NCBI GenBank assembly: GCA_009918225.1
Contig: RGEP01000008.1
Span: forward strand, 1 to 23,578
Direction: 5' to 3'
Length of the DNA stretch: 23,578 bases
Source of the DNA: Betaproteobacteria bacterium
GTDB taxonomy: Bacteria > Pseudomonadota > Gammaproteobacteria > Burkholderiales > Burkholderiaceae_C
In this document: piece by piece, positions 13,935 to 22,536 of the stretch
How the letters are laid out: each line of letters starts with the position of its first letter
Position numbering within the stretch: position 1 is the stretch's first letter
Program-made: the position numbers and the translations under genes
The notes under the pieces: generated by a model
Seen by the model: only the letters and a program-made list of their open reading frames with translations
Told to the model about the DNA's origin: nothing
Database searches by the model: none

Positions 13935-16105
13935 GTGCCCTCCTCGCCAGCGGGCCGGGCGAGCAGCGCCTTCAGGCCCTCTTCATCCAAAACCGGCACG
14001 CCCAGTTCGCGCGCTTTGTCCAACTTGCTGCCCGCCTCCGCACCAGCGACCACCCAGTGGGTTTTTCGCGAAACAGACCCCGCGACCTTGCCACCAGCGG
14101 CCTCGATCAAATCGCGTGCTGCGTCACGGCTGAGCGTGGGCAGTGTGCCCGTGAGCACCAGTGTCTGCCCCAGCAGCGGCCGGGGCGTATCGCCATGCAC
14201 CCCTTGCCCTTCGCTCCACTGCACGCCAGCCGCGCGCAGTTGTTCCACGATCTCGCGGTGGTGGGCCTGCTCAAAAAAACCGCGAATGCTGCGCGCCACG
14301 GTCGGCCCCACATCCGGCACCTCCAACAGCGCGTCGAGGCTGGCATCCATGATGCGGTCGATGGAGCCAAAGTGCCGTGCCAGGTCTTTGGCAGTGGCTT
14401 CGCCCACATGGCGTATGCCCAAACCGAACAGAAACCTCGCCAGTGTGGTCTGCTTGCTGGCTTCAATGGCCGCCACCAAATTGGCCGCGCTCTTTTCCCC
14501 CATGCGGTCCAAAGCCGCCAGCTTGGCCACTCCCAGGCGATACAGCTCGGGCAAGGTGCGCACAATGCCCTGGTCCACCAACTGTTCGACCACCTTGTCA
14601 CCCAGGCCCTCGATGTCCACTGCGCGCCGGCTGGCAAAGTGCAGGAGGGCATGCTTGCGCTGGGCAGGGCAAAACAGGCCGCCCGTGCAGCGCCAATCGA
14701 CCTCGCCCTCTTCACGGGCGATAGGGCTTTCACACACGGGGCAACGCCCCGACAGGCGCTGCACCAGGTCAAACGGCGCGCCCACCGATTCGGGCCGGCG
14801 CTCGAGCACCACCGACACGACTTCCGGGATGACGTCACCAGCACGGCGCACGACCACGGTGTCGCCCTCGCGCACATCCTTTCGACGCGCCTCTTCCTCG
14901 TTGTGCAAGGTGGCATTGCTGACCGTGGTGCCGCCCACGAACACGGGCTCCAATTTGGCCACGGGGGTCAGCTTGCCGGTACGGCCCACCTGTATGTCGA
15001 TGGCCCGCAGCAGCGTCATCTGTTCCTGCGCAGGGTACTTGTGGGCCACTGCCCAACGAGGCTCCCGTGTGACAAAGCCCAAGCGCTCCTGTGTGGCGCG
15101 GTCGTCGACCTTGTAGACCACCCCGTCGATGTCAAAGGGCAAGCCATCGCGCAGGGATTGGATGTCTTGGTGGAAGGCCACCAGACCCTGGGCGCCGTCC
15201 ACCACACGCCGGTGCTCATCCACCGGCAAGCCCCAGTCGGCCAGCGCCTGCAGGATGGCGCTGTGGGTCAAAGGAGCCTTGTGGTCATCAGCACCCCAAC
15301 CCTGTACCTCGCCAAGTCCATAGGCGAAGAAACTCAAGGGCCGTCGGGCCGCGACAGCGGGGTCGAGTTGCCGCACTGCGCCTGCTGCAGCGTTGCGTGG
15401 GTTGACGAAGGTCTTCTCCTGCCGATGGCCGGAGGCTATGAGCGCTCTTTGGCGTTCATTGAGCGCCTCAAAGTCGTCGCGCCGCATGTACACCTCGCCC
15501 CGGACCTCCAAGACCTCAGGCCATTGCCCCGAGCCAGACTGCAGGCGCAGCGGAATCTGGTGGATGGTGCGGATGTTCTGCGTCACGTCCTCGCCGGTTT
15601 CGCCGTCGCCGCGGGTCGCCGCACGGACCAACACGCCATGCTCGTAGCGCAGGTTGATCGCCAAACCATCGAACTTCAGCTCGCAGCTGTAGCGGACCAA
15701 GGGATCTTCTGGGCTCAGGCCCAGTTCACGCCGGATACGGGCGTCGAACTCACGCGCACCGGCGTCGGTCGTATCGGTTTCGGTGCGGATGCTGAGCATG
15801 GGCACGGCGTGGACCACCGGTGCAAAGGCCTGCAGCGCCTGACCGAGCACGCGCTGGGTGGGTGAGTCAGGCGTGCGCAGCTCGGGGTGAGCGGCTTCCA
15901 GCTGCTGCAGCTCCTGGAACAAGCGGTCGTACTCCGCGTCCGGAATCTCTGGCGCGTCTTGCTCATAGTAGCGACGCGCATGGTGCTCGATGAGGGCTCG
16001 CAAAGACTGGACGCGCGCTCGCACCTGCGGCGACACGCCAGCGGCTGCGGCGTCGTGGACACCAAGGGCTTGAGAAACCCCATCGACGTGGCGCGGTGCA
16101 GACAC
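13931..16105 (-). CDS. ligA: NAD-dependent DNA ligase LigA
   Basis: This 724-residue ligase seals nicks in replication and repair using NAD+. In order it has the Ia domain with HHARRYYEQDAPEIPDAEYD (41-60), the adenylation domain with active-site Lys144 in CELKFDGLAI, and DIDGVVYKVDD (325-335). An OB fold follows, then a zinc finger with Cys 455, 458, 473 and 479, helix-hairpin-helix repeats (about 490-610) and a C-terminal BRCT domain (about 642-720). The start is GTG 16103-16105, 15 bp after the zipA stop; the ribosome binding site is weak. The N-terminal 25 residues are longer than in E. coli LigA (671 residues). It continues the smc-zipA-ligA order typical of beta- and gammaproteobacteria. 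Confidence 0.97.
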   Translation of the reverse strand: MSAPRHVDGVSQALGVHDAAAAGVSPQVRARVQSLRALIEHHARRYYEQDAPEIPDAEYDRLFQELQQLEAAHPELRTPDSPTQRVLGQALQAFAPVVHAVPMLSIRTETDTTDAGAREFDARIRRELGLSPEDPLVRYSCELKFDGLAINLRYEHGVLVRAATRGDGETGEDVTQNIRTIHQIPLRLQSGSGQWPEVLEVRGEVYMRRDDFEALNERQRALIASGHRQEKTFVNPRNAAAGAVRQLDPAVAARRPLSFFAYGLGEVQGWGADDHKAPLTHSAILQALADWGLPVDEHRRVVDGAQGLVAFHQDIQSLRDGLPFDIDGVVYKVDDRATQERLGFVTREPRWAVAHKYPAQEQMTLLRAIDIQVGRTGKLTPVAKLEPVFVGGTTVSNATLHNEEEARRKDVREGDTVVVRRAGDVIPEVVSVVLERRPESVGAPFDLVQRLSGRCPVCESPIAREEGEVDWRCTGGLFCPAQRKHALLHFASRRAVDIEGLGDKVVEQLVDQGIVRTLPELYRLGVAKLAALDRMGEKSAANLVAAIEASKQTTLARFLFGLGIRHVGEATAKDLARHFGSIDRIMDASLDALLEVPDVGPTVARSIRGFFEQAHHREIVEQLRAAGVQWSEGQGVHGDTPRPLLGQTLVLTGTLPTLSRDAARDLIEAAGGKVAGSVSRKTHWVVAGAEAGSKLDKARELGVPVLDEEGLKALLARPAGEEGT
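13938..13945 (-). promoter_or_regulatory. def ribosome binding site embedded in ligA codons
   Basis: The minus strand reads GAGGAGGG a few bases before the def ATG. The same bases encode the Glu-Glu-Gly near the LigA C-terminus, so the site is fixed by both uses. Confidence 0.8.
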
Positions 16106-16120
16106 GACGACCGTGCGCCC

Positions 16121-17221
16121 TTAGCTGAACAGGCGCTGGGCCGCCATGCTGCCAGCGGGCAGGTCACGAGCCGCCAGGGCTTCGTACAGCCGCTGCAGTT
16201 CCTGGTGGATGCCGGCAAACTGCTGGATCGACACCGGACGCCCATCGTCGTCGACGAGGGCGCCGTCCAAGTCCTGAGCCAGCGCACACGCCAATCGCTG
16301 CCATTGCGAAAACGGCTCGGCCGATTCGGGCGACTGGGGCACATCCAGAGACAGCGTGCACCGCCGCAAGGCGGACTGGTCGGGGTCATCGGCCAAGGCT
16401 GCTTGAGCATCAAAACTCAGCACGACCAGGGGCGGCGCATCCAGGTCCTCAGGCAGCAGCACCCATTGGCCCGCGATGGGGCCCGGCGCCATGCCTTGAC
16501 GAGCAGCGCACTGTTGCAAGTAGCCCACCGTCCAGGCAGGCCCTTTGGCTTGGAGATGAACCGCCAACTGGGCATCGTGCGCATGCGCGAACTCATCGAG
16601 TTCCCGGGCGCGGCTCACGACATCGGCCATGTCGGCGAAGTCCACCGCTGCACCCAAGGCGTCGGCAAAGCCCTGAACCTTCTGCACGAACTCCGAGTAA
16701 GCGATTTCGTTGAGTGGGCCGCCGCGGTTGGCCAATTGAACGCCCGCTTGAAAGGCGCTGTAGCGCTGGCCATGCACGGGCGCCTCCCAGGCACCGGTTT
16801 CGGCATTGAGCCCTTCAACCAGCAGCAACTTGCTGCCCACCCGGCGCGAAGCTGGCAGGGCCGCCAAAACCGGCTCGGCCGGAAGGGGCGCCTCCAGGGA
16901 GACTTCAGCAATGGCATCGATCAGAGGGTCGATGGCCGCGCGACGCCGCAGGCCGGCGGGCCTCGGGGCGCGCTCGCCGGTTGCTGCACCCGCCGCATCC
17001 GTCGCCAAGCTGCTGGGCGGCTCTCCGGCTGCGCCCACCGGTGCAACAGCACCCTCTCCCAAAACCGGCTCAGCCGGCTGCGCAGAAAGACTGGGCTCCA
17101 CACGCTCCAAGGGCTGCGCGGCGCGCCGCGGACGCGCCCGCCACGAGGCCCACAGGCCCTGCACCAGCAGCACCAGCAGGACCAATGCAGCCAGGGCCAG
17201 CAGGCCTTGCGTCAGCGTCAT
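16121..17221 (-). CDS. zipA: ZipA-like cell division protein (FtsZ-binding)
   Basis: This 366-residue bitopic membrane protein has an N-terminal anchor (about 5-25, LLALAALVLLVLLVQGL). A basic patch follows (RARPRR), then a low-complexity Pro/Ala-rich linker (about 35-125) and a C-terminal domain (about 205-360) with the ZipA pattern, including VHLQAKGPAWTVGYLQQCAARQGM and PLVVLSFD. The C-terminal domain should bind the FtsZ tail at the division ring. The N-terminal periplasm-out topology fits the family. It is more divergent than enterobacterial ZipA, so context (between smc and ligA) supports the call. Its ATG overlaps the smc stop as ATGA, and GGAGG in the last smc codons is its ribosome binding site. 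Confidence 0.9.
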   Translation of the reverse strand: MTLTQGLLALAALVLLVLLVQGLWASWRARPRRAAQPLERVEPSLSAQPAEPVLGEGAVAPVGAAGEPPSSLATDAAGAATGERAPRPAGLRRRAAIDPLIDAIAEVSLEAPLPAEPVLAALPASRRVGSKLLLVEGLNAETGAWEAPVHGQRYSAFQAGVQLANRGGPLNEIAYSEFVQKVQGFADALGAAVDFADMADVVSRARELDEFAHAHDAQLAVHLQAKGPAWTVGYLQQCAARQGMAPGPIAGQWVLLPEDLDAPPLVVLSFDAQAALADDPDQSALRRCTLSLDVPQSPESAEPFSQWQRLACALAQDLDGALVDDDGRPVSIQQFAGIHQELQRLYEALAARDLPAGSMAAQRLFS

Positions 17222-20200
17222 GCCGCCTCCGCCATGCTCAGGGCCGACTCCATGTCCACGGCCACGATACGCGACACCCCCTGCTCCTGCATGGTGACCC
17301 CCACAAGCTGCCGCGCCATCTCCATCGCAATCTTGTTGTGGCTGATGAAGAGAAACTGCGTGCCTTCGGCCATCTGCGTGACCAAACGCGCGTAGCGCTC
17401 GGTGTTGGCGTCATCCAGGGGCGCGTCCACTTCGTCGAGCAAGCAAAAGGGCGCGGGGTTGAGTTGGAAGATCGCAAACACCAGCGCGATGGCCGTCAGG
17501 GCCTTCTCTCCGCCCGACAGCAGGTGGATGGTGCTGTTCTTCTTTCCGGGCGGCTGCGCCATCACCTGCACACCGGCGTCCAGAATCTCGTCGCCCGTCA
17601 TCACCAATCGTGCATGGCCGCCGCCAAACAGCGAGGGGAACATGCGCCCGAAGTGCTCGTTGACTTGCCGGAAGGTTTCGCCCAGCAGGTCGCGCGTTTC
17701 CAGGTCGATCTTGTGGATGGCGTCTTCCAGGGTGGTGATGGCTTCGAGCAGGTCGGCGTTCTGTGCATCGAGAAAGCCCTTGCGCTCGCGCGCGCTGGTC
17801 AACTCGTCCAAGGCCGCGAGGTTCACCGCGCCCAAGCTTTGGATTTCACGGTTGATTCGGTCGATCTCCCCCTGCAACCCCCAAAGCTTGACGCCACCGC
17901 TTTCGATGCCGGCGGCCAAGGCCTCCAGGTCCACCTCCGCAGCCTGCAGCTGTTCGAGGTATTGGGCTCCACCCAGGGCCGCAGCCTGCTCTTCCAACTG
18001 CAGCTGCGTGATCCGGTCGCGCAGGGGCTGCAAGCCACGCTCGATGCCCAATCGCTGCTCGTCGGCCTGGCGCAGCTGTGCGCTCAAACCTTCATAGCGC
18101 TGGCGCACGGCGGCCAGCGCCTGTTCGCGTTGCAGCCGCTGCTCCAGGGCTTCCTGCAGCCCGGCCTGTGCTGACGCATCGTCAAGCTCCTGCATTTCCC
18201 GCTGGGCGGCTTCCGAGGAAGCTGCATTCGCCTGGATTTGCTGGTCTGCGGTTTGCACAAGGCGCTGCAGTTCCTGTGCACGGGCCTGCAGGGTACGGCC
18301 CGCAAAGGAGGCCTCTTGCGCCTGGCGCTCCAGGCTGCGCTGCTGCTCACGGGCCGCAGACAAGAGCCGCTCTTGCTCGATCACCACTTCATCGAGCTCA
18401 GCGTGACGTTCCTGCTCTTGAGCCAGTTGCTGGTCGAGTTCTTCGAAGCGGGCTTCGCCGGTGGCTCGGCGCTCCTGCAACCCCTCCATCTGGGCGTCGA
18501 TCTCGCCCAACTCATCATCGAGCTGAACGGCACGCTCCTGAGCGGCCTGGTTCTGCTGGCTGACCTGCAGCCACTGCACCTCGACCTGATGGGCGCGCGA
18601 TTGGGTAGACGCCGCGTCCTGTCGCAACTGTTCAGCCCGCAGATGGGCTTCGGTGTGAGCGGCCTCCGCCCTGACCAAGGCGGAGCGGGCATCGTCGCTG
18701 ATCAGGGCCTGGGCGCGTTGCTCGGTCTGCAGGTTTTCAATTTCCTGAGCACGCGCCAACAGGCCCGCTTGCTCGGTATCGGGTGCATAGAAGACCACCG
18801 CATCGGCGCTGACGGTGTGGCCTTCCCGGGTGATGAGCACCTCGCCGTGCTGCAAGCGGCCGCGAAGGGCCAAAGCCGCGTCCAAAGAGGCAGCGGTGTA
18901 GACCCCCTGGAGCCAGTCTTGAAGCAGGTGGCGCAGACGGTCCTGTCCATCGGTGCGCACCAGCCCCATCAGGGGTGGCCCTGGCGGCTGAGAGGCCGGG
19001 GCAGCCGGGGCCACAGCGGATCCTTCGGCAGACGCGCTGTAGAAGGCGAGCTTGGCTGGGGGCACGTCAGCGGCAAAGGCCTTGAGCGTATCCAAGCGGC
19101 CCACTTCCAGGGCATGCAAGCGCTCGCGCAGCGCAGCCTCCAGGGCGTTTTCCCAGCCGGTCTCAATATGCAGCCGGGTCCACAGGCCGGTCAAAGATGA
19201 CAGGCCGTGCTTCTCCAACCAGGGTTTGAGCTTGCCCTCGGTCTGCACCTTGTCCTGCAAAGCTCGCAGCGCCTCCAAGCGAGCCGTGAGGGCCGCCTGC
19301 CGGGCACTTTGCAGGTTGGCGGCTTCTTGCGCAGCACGACGGGCGGCGTCCAACTCCGGCAGGCGATCGCTGATGTCGCTCAAGCGCGTGGCAGCCTCCT
19401 GGGCCACCCGTTGAGCGTCCTGGCGCTCCAAGCGCAAGGCATCCAATCGAGCGGCATCCGGGGCACCCAGGCCCTTGCGCTCGCCGCTGAGGCGTTCGCG
19501 CCGAGCTTGCAGGCCGCGCAGCTGTTCTTCCACGCTGCGGCTTTCGGCGGCCAGCAACTGGATTTGCTGCTGCACCTCTGCGCCTCGCTGGCGCTGCTCT
19601 TGCGCACGCTGTTGGGCCACGCGCACCGCCTCTTGCGCATCGGGCAACCGGGCCGCCTGTTCCTCCACCTGAGCAGCCAACACCTCGGCTTGCTCTGCCG
19701 CTGCAGCCTCCTGCGCCGCCAGGTCTTCGAGTTCCTGTTGCGCCTGTTGTTGGCGCTCGGCCCACTGCGCGTCTTGGTTGCGCAACTCGGCCAACCGCGC
19801 CAACACCCGCTCGCGGCCTTCCACCACATAACGGATGCGCTCTTCCAAGCGGCTGACGGACAAGGCGGCTTCACCCAAGGCCCCCTGGGCCACATGCAAC
19901 TCATCGCTGGCGGCATAGTGGTCTTGCCGCACCGCCTCCAAGGACGCTTCGACTTCACGAAGCTCGGCGGTTCGCGCCTCGAGCTCGTTGACCGCCTGGC
20001 GCATCGAGGCCTGCACCCTTTCCTGCTCGCCGGCGGCATCGCGGTGCTTGAGGAACCACAGTTGGTGGAGCTTGAGCGTGCCCTGCTCCTGCAACTGGCG
20101 GTACTGCGCCGCCACTTCGGCCTGCCGCTCAAGCTTTTCCAGGTTGGTGTTGAGCTCGCGCAGAATGTCTTCTACCCGCGTGAGGTTTTCACGCGTGTCC

Positions 20201-20754
20201 TTCAGGCGGTTTTCGGTCTCGCGCCGCCGCTCCTTGTACTTCGATACCCCAGCGGCCTCTTCCAAAAACAAACGCAGCTCTTCAGGCTTGCTCTCGATGA
20301 TGCGGCTGATGGTGCCCTGGCCGATGATGGCGTAGGCGCGCGGGCCCAAACCGGTGCCCAGGAAGACGTCCTGCACGTCGCGTCTGCGCACCACCTGGTT
20401 GTTGATGAAGTAGCTGCTGTTGCCGTCGCGGGTGAGCACACGCTTGACGGCAATCTCGCTGAACTGGTTCCATTGACCACCGGCGCGTGCCAGGCTGTTG
20501 TCGAACACCAGTTCCACACTGGCACGGCTGGCCGGCTTTCGGCTGGTGGTGCCGTTGAAGATCACATCCTGCATGGACTCGCCACGCAATTCCGAGGCCT
20601 TGCTCTCGCCCAACACCCACCGGACCGCGTCCATGATGTTGCTCTTGCCGCAACCGTTGGGCCCAACGACGCCGACCAATTGGCCGGGCAGTTCAAAGGT
20701 GGTGGGATCGGCAAAGGACTTGAAGCCGGCCAGCTTGATGGATCGCAGCCTCAT
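17218..20754 (-). CDS. smc: Chromosome segregation protein SMC
   Basis: This 1178-residue SMC ATPase organises and segregates the chromosome. The N-terminal head has Walker A GPNGCGKSN (31-39). A long coiled coil (about 165-500) leads to a hinge (about 505-665, starting LKPWLEKHGLSSLTGLW). A second coiled coil (about 670-1000) follows, then the C-terminal head with signature LSGGEKALTA (1079-1088) and Walker B CLLDEVDAPLDD (1104-1115). Length matches the family. I take ATG 20752-20754 (MRLRSIKLAGFKSF), since AGGAG lies just upstream; a longer frame to 20790 adds 12 unrelated residues. Its partners ScpA and ScpB are not in the window. It heads the smc-zipA-ligA-def cluster. Confidence 0.98.
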   Translation of the reverse strand: MRLRSIKLAGFKSFADPTTFELPGQLVGVVGPNGCGKSNIMDAVRWVLGESKASELRGESMQDVIFNGTTSRKPASRASVELVFDNSLARAGGQWNQFSEIAVKRVLTRDGNSSYFINNQVVRRRDVQDVFLGTGLGPRAYAIIGQGTISRIIESKPEELRLFLEEAAGVSKYKERRRETENRLKDTRENLTRVEDILRELNTNLEKLERQAEVAAQYRQLQEQGTLKLHQLWFLKHRDAAGEQERVQASMRQAVNELEARTAELREVEASLEAVRQDHYAASDELHVAQGALGEAALSVSRLEERIRYVVEGRERVLARLAELRNQDAQWAERQQQAQQELEDLAAQEAAAAEQAEVLAAQVEEQAARLPDAQEAVRVAQQRAQEQRQRGAEVQQQIQLLAAESRSVEEQLRGLQARRERLSGERKGLGAPDAARLDALRLERQDAQRVAQEAATRLSDISDRLPELDAARRAAQEAANLQSARQAALTARLEALRALQDKVQTEGKLKPWLEKHGLSSLTGLWTRLHIETGWENALEAALRERLHALEVGRLDTLKAFAADVPPAKLAFYSASAEGSAVAPAAPASQPPGPPLMGLVRTDGQDRLRHLLQDWLQGVYTAASLDAALALRGRLQHGEVLITREGHTVSADAVVFYAPDTEQAGLLARAQEIENLQTEQRAQALISDDARSALVRAEAAHTEAHLRAEQLRQDAASTQSRAHQVEVQWLQVSQQNQAAQERAVQLDDELGEIDAQMEGLQERRATGEARFEELDQQLAQEQERHAELDEVVIEQERLLSAAREQQRSLERQAQEASFAGRTLQARAQELQRLVQTADQQIQANAASSEAAQREMQELDDASAQAGLQEALEQRLQREQALAAVRQRYEGLSAQLRQADEQRLGIERGLQPLRDRITQLQLEEQAAALGGAQYLEQLQAAEVDLEALAAGIESGGVKLWGLQGEIDRINREIQSLGAVNLAALDELTSARERKGFLDAQNADLLEAITTLEDAIHKIDLETRDLLGETFRQVNEHFGRMFPSLFGGGHARLVMTGDEILDAGVQVMAQPPGKKNSTIHLLSGGEKALTAIALVFAIFQLNPAPFCLLDEVDAPLDDANTERYARLVTQMAEGTQFLFISHNKIAMEMARQLVGVTMQEQGVSRIVAVDMESALSMAEAA

Positions 20755-20758
20755 GGGG

Positions 20759-20763
20759 CTCCT
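20759..20763 (-). promoter_or_regulatory. smc ribosome binding site
   Basis: The minus strand reads AGGAG four bases before ATG 20752-20754. The spacing is short but decides between this start and the one at 20790. Confidence 0.6.
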
Positions 20764-20764
20764 G

Positions 20765-20791
20765 CTTGCACCGGCCGAAGGCGGCCGCAAG
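20765..20791 (-). repeat. Stable inverted repeat in the smc leader
   Basis: CGGCCG at 20772-20777 pairs with CGGCCG at 20782-20787 around a 4-base loop. The stem continues with CTTG 20765-20768 against CAAG 20788-20791 after a three-base bulge, giving about 10 GC-rich pairs. In the smc mRNA it ends two bases before the ribosome binding site. Confidence 0.6.
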
Positions 20792-20860
20792 TGCTTGATT
20801 TAGTTGGATAAATTCCCGACCCACAGGGGTCAGATCAATCGAAGATGATAACATCGCACC

Positions 20861-21325
20861 ATGCCCAAGACCCCCGCCAAAACCCAGCGCGCCAAGCCCT
20901 CTGCGCCGCCGAGCGCCCCGAGCAAACAGCTTGATGTGTTCCCCAATCCGGCCCCCGAGCGGGACTACGTCATTCAATTCCAGGTGCCCGAGTTCACCTG
21001 CTTTTGCCCATTGACCGGCCAGCCTGACTTCGCGCACTTCACCATCGACATGATCGCCGACCGTTGGTGCGTGGAGCTCAAGAGCCTCAAGATGTACATG
21101 TGGTCCTACCGCAACGAGGGTGCCTTCCACGAAAAGGTGACCAACGCCATCCTGTCGGACCTGGTGCAGGTGTGTGAGCCTCGCTTTGCCCGCATCACCG
21201 CCAAGTGGTACGTGCGCGGCGGCATCTACACCAACGTGGTGGCCGAGCACCGCAAAAAGGGATGGAAGCCCCAGCCTCGGGTTGACCTGCCCGCCTTTGA
21301 AACCGCCACCGGCTTGGCCGGCTGA
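20861..21325 (+). CDS. queF: NADPH-dependent 7-cyano-7-deazaguanine reductase QueF
   Basis: This 154-residue enzyme of the short QueF type reduces preQ0 to preQ1 in queuosine tRNA modification. The catalytic Cys49 and Asp56 lie in FTCFCPLTGQPDFAHF, and the QueF motif ELKSLKMYMWSYRNEGAFHE runs from 72 to 91. The first 22 residues are basic and Pro/Ala-rich and look like a variable extension. No ribosome binding site precedes the ATG, and a -10-like GATAAC sits only 9 bases upstream, so a leaderless message is possible. No other queuosine gene is adjacent. It lies 11 bp before dapC. Confidence 0.97.
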   Translation: MPKTPAKTQRAKPSAPPSAPSKQLDVFPNPAPERDYVIQFQVPEFTCFCPLTGQPDFAHFTIDMIADRWCVELKSLKMYMWSYRNEGAFHEKVTNAILSDLVQVCEPRFARITAKWYVRGGIYTNVVAEHRKKGWKPQPRVDLPAFETATGLAG

Positions 21326-21336
21326 AGGGTGCCGGC

Positions 21337-22536
21337 GTGAACCCCCTGCTGCAGCGGCTGCAGCCCTATCCATTCGAACGCCTGAGGGGCCTGACCGCAG
21401 GCCTTCAACCCAACCCAGACCTGCGCCCGATCAGCCTGGGCATTGGCGAACCCAAGCACCCCACCCCACCCTTGGTCGAGGATGCGCTGCTGGCCGCCCT
21501 GAGCGGTCTTTCGAGCTACCCTGCCACCGCCGGCGAGCCGGCTTTGCGCGAAGCAGCAGCAGGCTGGGTGCAGCGCCGCTACGGCGTGCTGCTCGACCCC
21601 GCGACCCAGGTTCTGCCGGTCAACGGTTCTCGCGAAGCCCTCTTTTCACTGGGCCAAGCCGTGATCGACGGCAGCCGCTCCGGGGCCACCGTGGTCTGCC
21701 CCAACCCCTTCTATCAGGTGTATGAGGGTGCAGCACTCTTGGCCGGCGCCCAACCCGCATTTGCCAACAGCGACCCCACTCGAAATTTCGCCACCGATTG
21801 GTCTCAGATCGACGAGGCCACCTGGGCCCGCACGCAGCTGCTGTATGTGTGTTCGCCCGGCAACCCCACCGGCGCCGTCATGCCCTTGGCGGAGTGGGAG
21901 CGGCTGTTTGCCCTCAGCGACCGACACGGCTTTGTGATTGCCAGCGACGAGTGCTATTCCGAAATCTATTTCGGCGATCAGGCCCCACTGGGGTCGCTGC
22001 AAGCCGCGCAGCGCTTGGGCCGAAGCGATTTCCGAAGGCTCGTGGCCTTCACCAGTTTGAGCAAGCGCAGCAACGTGCCCGGGATGCGTTCGGGCTTCGT
22101 GGCGGGCGATGCGCAGGTGCTCAAGCAGTATCTGCTCTACCGCACCTATCACGGCAGCGCCATGAACCCAGCCGTGCAACGCGCCAGCATTGCCGCCTGG
22201 AACGATGAAGCCCATGTGCAGGCCAATCGCGCACTCTACAAGCGCAAGTTCGAGCAGGTCACCCCGCTGTTGAGCGAAGTCTTGGACGTGGCACTGCCCG
22301 ATGCGGGCTTCTACCTCTGGGCCGGTGTGCCCGGGGGTGATGATGTGGACTACACGCTCAAGCTGCTGGCTCAATACAATGTGGCCGTGTTGCCGGGCAG
22401 CTTCTTGGCCCGTAACGCCCACGGCGCCAACCCCGGCGCAGGCCGTATCCGCATGGCCCTGGTGGCCGGCGTTGAGGAATGCCTCGAAGCCGCCCACCGC
22501 ATCCACCAGTTCACCAAGGAATACCGTTCATCATGA
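21337..22536 (+). CDS. dapC: Succinyldiaminopimelate transaminase DapC
   Basis: This 399-residue PLP-dependent class I/II aminotransferase makes N-succinyl-L,L-diaminopimelate in lysine and cell-wall synthesis. The PLP lysine is K243 in SLSKRSNVPGMRSGF. Asn176 (CSPGNPTGAV), Asp204 and Tyr207 (ASDECYSEIYF) complete the cofactor site. The start MNPLLQRLQPYPFERLRGL is typical of proteobacterial DapC. The start codon is GTG 21337-21339, with GAAGGG eight bases upstream. The final codon run overlaps dapD as ATGA, and that neighbour, which acts one step earlier in the pathway, supports DapC over other aminotransferases. Confidence 0.95.
   Translation: MNPLLQRLQPYPFERLRGLTAGLQPNPDLRPISLGIGEPKHPTPPLVEDALLAALSGLSSYPATAGEPALREAAAGWVQRRYGVLLDPATQVLPVNGSREALFSLGQAVIDGSRSGATVVCPNPFYQVYEGAALLAGAQPAFANSDPTRNFATDWSQIDEATWARTQLLYVCSPGNPTGAVMPLAEWERLFALSDRHGFVIASDECYSEIYFGDQAPLGSLQAAQRLGRSDFRRLVAFTSLSKRSNVPGMRSGFVAGDAQVLKQYLLYRTYHGSAMNPAVQRASIAAWNDEAHVQANRALYKRKFEQVTPLLSEVLDVALPDAGFYLWAGVPGGDDVDYTLKLLAQYNVAVLPGSFLARNAHGANPGAGRIRMALVAGVEECLEAAHRIHQFTKEYRSS

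Larger units (their letters stand above)
20755..20860. promoter_or_regulatory. Divergent smc/queF intergenic region
   Basis: This 106-bp region must carry the promoters for both directions unless they lie inside the genes. It contains the AT-rich stretch TTGATTTAGTTGGATAAATT at 20795-20814, a GACCC/GGGTC inverted repeat at 20818-20831 and a -10-like GATAAC at 20847-20852 close to the queF ATG. I see no convincing pair of -35 and -10 boxes in either direction. Confidence 0.5.

Noticed and set aside
13320..15865. Two overlapping plus-strand open frames of about 600 codons each opposite def and ligA
   Set aside because: They overlap each other and the clear def and ligA genes; the translation has no domain pattern.
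19207..20811. 534-codon plus-strand open frame opposite smc
   Set aside because: The Leu/Gln/His-rich translation is the reverse reading of the SMC coiled coil; no start signal and no family similarity.
22479..22532. N-terminal extension of DapD to 22479
   Set aside because: It lies inside dapC in another frame; ATG 22533 restores the 274-residue family length.
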